Origin: Sphingopyxis sp.
GTDB lineage: Bacteria; Pseudomonadota; Alphaproteobacteria; Sphingomonadales; Sphingomonadaceae
Assembly (NCBI GenBank): GCA_026125835.1
Contig: JAHCKJ010000061.1
Span: forward strand, 1 to 9,896
DNA: 9,896 nucleotides
Direction of reading: 5' to 3'
Shown: one piece after another, positions 5,376 through 9,896 of the stretch
How the letters are laid out: every line of letters starts with the position of its first letter
Numbering within the stretch: position 1 is the first letter of the stretch
Program-made: the position numbers and the translations under genes
Notes under the pieces: generated by a model
The model's database searches: none
Told to the model about the DNA's origin: nothing
Seen by the model: the letters and a program-made list of their open reading frames with translations, nothing else

Positions 5376-6511
5376 GCCTGTCGGCGACCTTCGGGGTCGA
5401 AGCGATGCGATGGCGGGACATCGACGGCGGGTGGCGCGGTACCTTCGGCGACCATGCGCTCGAGCTGGAACACAAAGGCGAGCACCGTCGCCACGGCGAC
5501 GAACAATTCCTCCGGAATCACGCGTCCCGCGCGCGCGGTGAAATAGATGGCGCGGGTCAGCTGCGGATATTCGAGCAGCGGGACGTGGGCGCCGCGGGCC
5601 AGTTCGCGGATCGACAGGGCGACGTCGCCGCGCCCGCGCGCGACCACCACCGGCGCTGCATCGACACCCGGCCGATAGCGCAATGCCACCGAAAAATGGG
5701 TCGGATTGGTGAGTACCACGGTCGCCTCCGACACCGCCTTGCGCGCCGATCCGCTCAAAATCTCGTGCGCGCGCTGACGCTGTGCCTGCTTCAGTTCGGG
5801 GGCGCCATCGGTCTGGCGCATCTCGTCCTTTACTTCCTGCTTGCTCATCATCAGCCGCTTGTTGCGTTGGAACCATTGGACGGGCACGTCGATCAGCGCG
5901 ATCACGACCAGCCCGCCCGCCATCATCAGCAGGGCATGGCCGATCGCCTGCCCGGCGAGCCCGACCGCGGCCAGCAGGTCGGCCTGTGCCATCGTCATGA
6001 CCGCCGGCAGGTTGCGGGCAACCAGCCAATAGCCGATGGTGCCGAGCAGCAGCACCTTCGCCAGCGCCTTGCCGAGTTCGGTCGCGCCCTGCAGGCCGAA
6101 TATGCGTTTCAGGCCTGCCGCCGGATTCATCCGGCTGCCCTTGAAGGCGAGCGCCTTGCCGCGCCAACCGAACGAACCGAGCAGTGCGGGCCCGGCGACC
6201 GCGGCGCCCAGCGCCAGCGCAAACAGGCTGGCGAGCGGCAGCAGAATCTCGGCGCCGTTACGCATCAGGGCTTCGCCCGGCGCGAAATCGGCAACGTCGG
6301 CTGCGGTCAGCGTCAGGCCGCGGCGGACGAGATCGCCCGCCGACTGCACGAACCATCCGCCCGCCGCGATGATCCAGCCGGCTGCCGCCAGCATCATCAG
6401 CGCGGTCGCCAGTTCGCGCGACATCAGTACATCGCCTTCGCGGGTCGAATCGGCGAGCTTCTTGGCCGTCGGCCGTTCGGTCTTCTGGTCCTTCTCGGGC
6501 TGGTTTGCCAT
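5372..6511 (-). CDS. flhB: Flagellar export gate protein FlhB (substrate-specificity switch)
   Basis: A 379-residue inner-membrane component of the flagellar type III export apparatus. The N terminus (EKDQKTERPTAKKLADSTREG, about 6-26) is the family signature, followed by four membrane segments (about 32-57, 88-112, 145-165, 186-209). The cytoplasmic domain carries the self-cleaving NPTH at 269-272 (VVLTNPTHFSVAL), then PVVVARGRGDVAL and IPEELFVAVATVLAFVF. Cleavage between Asn and Pro switches export from rod/hook to filament proteins. The linker before it (KDEMRQTDGAPELKQAQRQR) differs from the usual KDEYKESEGDP form. The C-terminal tail after 351 is short and polar. The ATG follows the fliR stop by three bases, so translation is probably coupled; no strong ribosome site is visible. 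Confidence 0.96.
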   Translation of the reverse strand: MANQPEKDQKTERPTAKKLADSTREGDVLMSRELATALMMLAAAGWIIAAGGWFVQSAGDLVRRGLTLTAADVADFAPGEALMRNGAEILLPLASLFALALGAAVAGPALLGSFGWRGKALAFKGSRMNPAAGLKRIFGLQGATELGKALAKVLLLGTIGYWLVARNLPAVMTMAQADLLAAVGLAGQAIGHALLMMAGGLVVIALIDVPVQWFQRNKRLMMSKQEVKDEMRQTDGAPELKQAQRQRAHEILSGSARKAVSEATVVLTNPTHFSVALRYRPGVDAAPVVVARGRGDVALSIRELARGAHVPLLEYPQLTRAIYFTARAGRVIPEELFVAVATVLAFVFQLERMVAEGTAPPAVDVPPSHRFDPEGRRQA

Positions 6512-6514
6512 CGA

Positions 6515-7294
6515 TCAGAGCCCGGCGAAGGCGCGCGCGGCGTCGAGCGCGTCGGACAGGATGCGGACAATCGCTTCGGCCATCGCCGGAGTGGCGACGC
6601 CCAGCAGGACGATGCCTGCCAGCAGCGTTGCCGGGATGCCGACGGCGAACAGGTTGAGCGCGGGCGCGGAACGGCCGATCACCCCCATGATGATCTGGAC
6701 CAGGATCAGGATAAAGCCGACCGGCATCGCGATGGTCAGCGCGGCGGCGAACATCAGGCTGCCAAAGCGCAGCACGCCGCCGATCGCGTCGAACGAGGGG
6801 AAGGCGTTGCCCGGCGGCAGTGCAACATAGCTGTCGACGATGATGCCGATCAGCACCAGATGGCCATCGGCGGCAAGGAACAGCGCCGTTGCCAGCATCG
6901 ACAGAAACTGGCCGATCGCCGAGCTCGATGCGCCGCCCAGCGGATCGACCATCGAGGCAAAGCCCAATCCCATCGCGTTGCTGATGGCTTCACCGGCGAG
7001 CAGCGCGGCGGCGAGGCCCATCTGGAGCACAAAGCCGATGCCCAGCCCGATGACGACCTCGCCCATCACGAACAAGAGTCCCGGGACCGAGACGATGCCT
7101 TCGGCTGGCAGCGCCATCCCCGACGCCGCCACCGACGGGACGCCGACGGCGAGCGCGATCACCAACCGCAACTGCATCGGGATATTTGCGGCGCCGAAAA
7201 CCGGCGCGGCGACGAACGCGGCGCCCGGCCGGATCATCCCGAGCATCCACAATTGGAGCATCGCCTCGATATTGGGGATGTCGGCGGGGTTCAC
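6515..7294 (-). CDS. fliR: Flagellar export gate protein FliR
   Basis: A 259-residue membrane protein that completes the FliPQR export gate in the basal body. It is hydrophobic throughout, with family marks RPGAAFVAAPVFGAANIP (22-39), GEAISNAMGLGFASMVDP (101-118), SSSAIGQFLSMLATALFL (123-140), DGHLVLI, and near the end RSAPALNLFAVGIPATLLAG (208-227). Length matches the family (about 255-265). I chose GTG 7294: it lies seven bases after the fliQ stop and gives a normal N terminus. An ATG 11 codons later is possible but would clip the first helix, and the open frame extending to 7378 overlaps fliQ. No strong ribosome site is visible, so coupling to fliQ is likely. Confidence 0.94.
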   Translation of the reverse strand: MNPADIPNIEAMLQLWMLGMIRPGAAFVAAPVFGAANIPMQLRLVIALAVGVPSVAASGMALPAEGIVSVPGLLFVMGEVVIGLGIGFVLQMGLAAALLAGEAISNAMGLGFASMVDPLGGASSSAIGQFLSMLATALFLAADGHLVLIGIIVDSYVALPPGNAFPSFDAIGGVLRFGSLMFAAALTIAMPVGFILILVQIIMGVIGRSAPALNLFAVGIPATLLAGIVLLGVATPAMAEAIVRILSDALDAARAFAGL

Positions 7295-7301
7295 GGTCGC
7301 G

Positions 7302-7571
7302 CTAGCGCACCAGCGCCGGAATCTGCGCAAAAATATCGCGCGTGAAATCGGTGAGCAGCACCAGGATGCTGCCGCCAAAGATCGCGAGGCAGATCGCCGC
7401 GACGATCAGTTTCGGGACAAAGGTCAGCGTCTGTTCGTTGATCGATGTCGCCGCCTGCACCATGCCGAGCAGCACCCCGATCACGAGCACCGGCAACAAC
7501 AAGGGTGCCGCCGCCAAGGCGAGAATCCACAGCGATTGCTGCGCCATGCCGATGAAATAGTCGGTTTCCAT
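7302..7571 (-). CDS. fliQ: Flagellar export gate protein FliQ
   Basis: An 89-residue protein with two membrane hairpin helices (about 13-38 and 52-75) joined by the family signature ATSINEQTLTFVPKL (41-55). Several FliQ copies wrap the FliP/FliR core of the export gate. Length is exactly typical (86-90). The ATG follows the fliP stop by 12 bases, with AGGGG nine bases before it. It sits between fliP and fliR as in almost all flagellar operons. Confidence 0.96.
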   Translation of the reverse strand: METDYFIGMAQQSLWILALAAAPLLLPVLVIGVLLGMVQAATSINEQTLTFVPKLIVAAICLAIFGGSILVLLTDFTRDIFAQIPALVR

Positions 7572-7583
7572 CCTGCGCAGCCC

Positions 7584-8354
7584 CTAGGTGCCGAATGACG
7601 CAGCGAGCGAGCCCATCGTCAACGCCCAACCATCGACGAGAACGAACAGCAGCAATTTGAACGGCATCGAGATGATCGTCGGCGACAGCATCATCATGCC
7701 GAGCGACATCAGCGCCGAGGCGACGATCAGGTCGATGACAAGGAAGGGCAGGAAGATCAGAAAGCCGATCTGGAATGCGGTCTTGAGTTCGCTGGTGACG
7801 AACGCCGGAAGGAGGATCGAAAAGGGCACGTCCTTCGGGCTGGCGTAGGTTGGCGCTTTGGCGATTTTCGCGAACATCATCAGGTCGCTCTTGCGCGTCT
7901 GCTGCATCATGAAGCCGTGCAGCGCGTCGCCCGAGCGCGACACCGCTTCGCCGATGTCGATCTGTTCCTGGCCGTATGGCTCGATCGCGACGCGGTTCAC
8001 TTCGCTGATCACCGGCTGCATCACGAACAGCGACAGGAACAGGCTCAATCCGACCAGCACCTGGTTCGGCGGCGTCTGTTGCAGGCCGAGCGCGTGGCGC
8101 AGGATCGACAGCACGATGATGATGCGGGTGAAACTGGTCATCATCAGCAGCAGCGACGGCAGCACCGTCAGCAGGCTCATCAGGACCAGAATCTGCAACG
8201 ACAGCGACAGTGGGCGGCCGTCGCCGCCGATGTCGTTCACCGCGCGGCTGAGCCCGTCGGCGGTCTGCGCATAAGCGGCAGGCGCGGCGACCAGCAGCGC
8301 GGCGCCGCCCGCGAGCGCAGCGGCGCGAAGCCAGAAGCGACGGTCAGTCGACAT
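7584..8354 (-). CDS. fliP: Flagellar export gate protein FliP
   Basis: A 256-residue core subunit of the FliPQR gate. An N-terminal signal peptide is clear: basic DRRFWLR, a hydrophobic run (11-24), and AYA-Q as the likely cut after residue 29, as usual for FliP. The mature part has SFTRIIIVLSILRHALG (74-90), QQTPPNQVLVGLSLFLSLF (92-110), FLIFLPFLVIDLIVASALM (198-216) and PFKLLLFVLVDGWALTMGSL (231-250). The methionine run GMMMLSP (219-225) lies where the family's Met gasket seals the pore. ATG 8354 is chosen because GGGGAG lies six bases before it and it yields the signal peptide; the longer upstream frame overlaps fliO. It overlaps the fliO end by 11 bases. Confidence 0.96.
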   Translation of the reverse strand: MSTDRRFWLRAAALAGGAALLVAAPAAYAQTADGLSRAVNDIGGDGRPLSLSLQILVLMSLLTVLPSLLLMMTSFTRIIIVLSILRHALGLQQTPPNQVLVGLSLFLSLFVMQPVISEVNRVAIEPYGQEQIDIGEAVSRSGDALHGFMMQQTRKSDLMMFAKIAKAPTYASPKDVPFSILLPAFVTSELKTAFQIGFLIFLPFLVIDLIVASALMSLGMMMLSPTIISMPFKLLLFVLVDGWALTMGSLAASFGT

Positions 8355-8622
8355 GAAAATCTCCCCGCGCATCGTCGGCGATGCGCGTGATACCGTTGCG
8401 CGACACCGCAACCAGGATCCGCTGACCGGCGAATTCGACCACCGCCAGCTTCGAGCCCGGGCCGAGCGGCAGGACATCGACCATCTCGACCGCGCGCGCC
8501 TTGGTGGCACCGCCGACCAGCGGCACACCCATCTGGACGCGCTTCCACAGCCACAGGCTGCCCCACGCCATGCCGCCGACGAGCGGCAGCAGGATAGCCA
8601 AGCGGAGGATATATTCCAGCAT
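8344..8622 (-). CDS. fliO: Flagellar biosynthesis protein FliO
   Basis: A 92-residue small membrane protein that helps assemble the FliP ring. One membrane helix (about 6-27, with LLPLVGGMAWGSLWLW) is followed by a short cytoplasmic domain with VEMVDVLPLGPGSKLAVVEFAGQ (45-67, the usual 'v..LplG....l.vve' strand pattern) and ILVAVSRNGITRI. FliO is poorly conserved, so the call rests on this pattern and on its place between fliN and fliP. ATG 8622 overlaps the fliN TGA by one base and has GGAG six bases upstream. It is on the short side for the family. Confidence 0.88.
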   Translation of the reverse strand: MLEYILRLAILLPLVGGMAWGSLWLWKRVQMGVPLVGGATKARAVEMVDVLPLGPGSKLAVVEFAGQRILVAVSRNGITRIADDARGDFHVD

Positions 8623-8960
8623 CAGGCTCTCCGCTCGAAACCTTCGAGGCCGCGCGCCGGGGCGACGACTTCGGCGACCTGGATGCCGTAACGGCCGTCG
8701 ACGCTGACGATCTCGCCCTTCGCGATCAGCGTGCCATTGGCATAGATGTCGAGCAGGTCGGTTGCGGCGCGGTCGAGCTCGATCACGCTGCCCTCGTCGA
8801 TCGCGAGCAGCTCGGCGAGCGTCATCGAGGTCGATCCGACCTCGACCGACACGCGCAGCGAAACGCCGGCGAGCAGGTCGAAATTGGGCGCCGCGGCGAT
8901 ATTCTTGCTGTCGCGGCGTTCGGTGCGCGGCGCCGTCGGCGCGTCACTCAGGTCAGTCAT
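8622..8960 (-). CDS. fliN: Flagellar switch protein FliN
   Basis: A 112-residue C-ring protein at the base of the rotor, needed for export as well as rotation switching. The SpoA domain spans about 28-100: VSLRVSVEVGSTSMTLAELL (33-52), GSVIELDRAATDLLDIYANG (57-76), then LIAKGEIVSVDGRYGIQVAEVV. The first 25 residues are polar and unconserved, as usual. It is shorter than E. coli FliN (137) only at the N terminus. ATG 8960 overlaps the fliM end by eight bases and has AAGGA seven bases upstream. FliN can also bind CheY~P in some bacteria, which matters here because FliM seems to lack its CheY-binding peptide. Confidence 0.95.
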   Translation of the reverse strand: MTDLSDAPTAPRTERRDSKNIAAAPNFDLLAGVSLRVSVEVGSTSMTLAELLAIDEGSVIELDRAATDLLDIYANGTLIAKGEIVSVDGRYGIQVAEVVAPARGLEGFERRA

Positions 8961-9885
8961 GGTTGGGTCCTTTTTCGATATGTTCGATCATGATGGCGGC
9001 GTTGCCATTGGCTTCGCCGATGCTGCCGAGCGCGAAGCTGCGTCCGGCAACGGTGACGGGGACGTGGCGCGGCATCCCGATCGGGATGATGTCGCCGACA
9101 TCAAGCGCCAACAGTTTGACAAGGCTGATCTCGGGACGCGCGAGCACCGAGCGGACGGGCAGCCGAACCTCGCGCAGCGCCTTGTGCAGCGCGCCGGCCC
9201 ATGCCGGATCGGCGGCGCCGGGAATCTCGGTCGCCGGTTCGGCGCCCGCAATCCCGCGCAGCGCGGCGAGCGGATAGGCGCAGGTGACCGTGCGCCCTTC
9301 AAACGGCGCGCCGCGGAGCACAAAGCGCTGCACGAACAATTCGTCGTCGGCGCGCACCGCGGCCAGCTTGGCGGCGTCGCAGGTCACGCAATCGAGTTCG
9401 GGTTCGAGGCCGAGCTTGCTGCGCCAGGCGGCGGCGAGCTGAAGCCCCATGTCGCGGCCCAGCCGTGCGGCGAACCGGTCTTCGGCGTCGGTCAGTTCCT
9501 CGCGCTCGCCCGCGGGGGCACCTTTGCCGCCATAGAAAATATCGACGAGCTGGAGCAAGAGCGGGCGCGGCGCGGCGAGCAGCAGCGGCCCCTTGAGCGG
9601 CGGCGCATGATAGCGCCAGAAGATCGCGGGCGCCGACGCCGCGGCCCAGTCGGCAAAGCTGATCGTCGCGGTTTCACCGCGTTCGACCTGCACCGACGGG
9701 GCGCCCAGCGCACGGACCAGATCGCGCAGGCTGCGCGCGAACTGGACCGCGACGCTGTCGAGCGCCGGAAAGGCATAGCTGCCCTCTGCCTTGCGCAGCA
9801 ACAGCGACGCTTTGGCATCGGCCGCCTCGGTGTTCGGGGCGGCCGGCGGCTTCATCGCCTTGACCGATTTTCCGGTGACGCTCAC
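8953..9885 (-). CDS. fliM: Flagellar switch protein FliM
   Basis: A 310-residue C-ring switch protein. The middle domain (about 36-215) carries the GGxG motif as DIFYGGKGAP (115-124; E. coli has LFGGDG), and the C-terminal SpoA domain covers about 235-303, with LPVRSVLARPEISL (242-255), LDVGDIIPIG (261-270) and IMIEHIEKG at the end. The first 35 residues (MSVTGKSVKAMKPPAAPNTE, then AADAKASLLL) lack the LSQ.EIDALL peptide that binds CheY~P in E. coli. The start is taken as GTG 9885, which overlaps the upstream stop as GTGA; ATG 9855 is an alternative. The frame has no stop in the few bases left before the window edge, so a longer N terminus cannot be excluded. Sequence is divergent from the E. 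coli form, but the domain order and position before fliN fix the call. Confidence 0.92.
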   Translation of the reverse strand: MSVTGKSVKAMKPPAAPNTEAADAKASLLLRKAEGSYAFPALDSVAVQFARSLRDLVRALGAPSVQVERGETATISFADWAAASAPAIFWRYHAPPLKGPLLLAAPRPLLLQLVDIFYGGKGAPAGEREELTDAEDRFAARLGRDMGLQLAAAWRSKLGLEPELDCVTCDAAKLAAVRADDELFVQRFVLRGAPFEGRTVTCAYPLAALRGIAGAEPATEIPGAADPAWAGALHKALREVRLPVRSVLARPEISLVKLLALDVGDIIPIGMPRHVPVTVAGRSFALGSIGEANGNAAIMIEHIEKGPNHD

Positions 9886-9896
9886 TGGATCACCAG
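9882..9896 (-). CDS. fliL: Last codons of the gene upstream of fliM, probably fliL
   Basis: The minus strand from the right edge reads CTG GTG ATC CAG TGA: four codons (LVIQ) and a stop. FliL proteins commonly end in a short hydrophobic strand finishing in Gln (F.VIQ or FVVQ), and fliL-fliM is the standard order. The stop overlaps the fliM GTG by four bases. Only four residues are visible, so the name rests mainly on context. Confidence 0.5.
   Translation of the reverse strand: MVIQ

Noticed and set aside
5405..7345. 646-residue open frame on the plus strand opposite flhB and fliR
   Set aside because: It is antisense to two clear conserved genes, is rich in Arg/His/Gln/Asp with no recognisable domain, and is the expected by-product of GC-rich codon bias.
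1..9896. A previously undescribed non-flagellar system
   Set aside because: All long frames with domain support are known flagellar genes in tight operons, base composition looks even, and there are no repeats arrays, transposase remnants or tRNA-linked insertions.

Overview
This window is one end of a flagellar gene cluster from a GC-rich alphaproteobacterium. Protein style, codon use and gene order look most like a sphingomonad (Sphingopyxis/Sphingomonas type), but that placement is an inference; no rRNA or other marker gene is present. Every gene I can support is a flagellar structural, export, motor or regulatory gene. I see no mobile elements, tRNAs or CRISPR arrays, and no sign of a new system beyond the motility genes.

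Left part, plus strand (1-3420): the 3' end of flgL (hook-filament junction), then motA and motB (the stator that powers rotation), then a stand-alone sigma-54-type AAA+ activator, probably the flagellar regulator (FleQ/FlbD role). motA follows a good sigma-28 (FliA)-like promoter. The regulator follows a 182-base spacer with two small palindromes and a sigma-70-like promoter candidate.

Middle (3421-3555): a convergent intergenic region with three successive perfect hairpins, probably stopping transcription from both sides.

Right part, minus strand (9896 down to 3556): the last four codons of a gene that is probably fliL, then fliM, fliN, fliO, fliP, fliQ, fliR, flhB, fliD and fliS. From fliL to fliP the genes overlap by 1-11 bases, and the later spacers are 3-12 bases until a 44-base gap between flhB and fliD. 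fliM and fliN make the switch (C-ring). fliO/P/Q/R and flhB make the type III export gate. fliD (filament cap) and fliS (flagellin chaperone) are late functions, and a second sigma-28-like promoter, with the same GCCGTTAA -10 element as the motA one, lies at the flhB-fliD junction.

Together these genes build the export gate and switch, cap the filament, chaperone flagellin and drive rotation. The points most worth checking are the paired sigma-28-like promoters, a FliM that appears to lack the usual N-terminal CheY-binding peptide, and an activator with no receiver domain and a GSFTGA loop.
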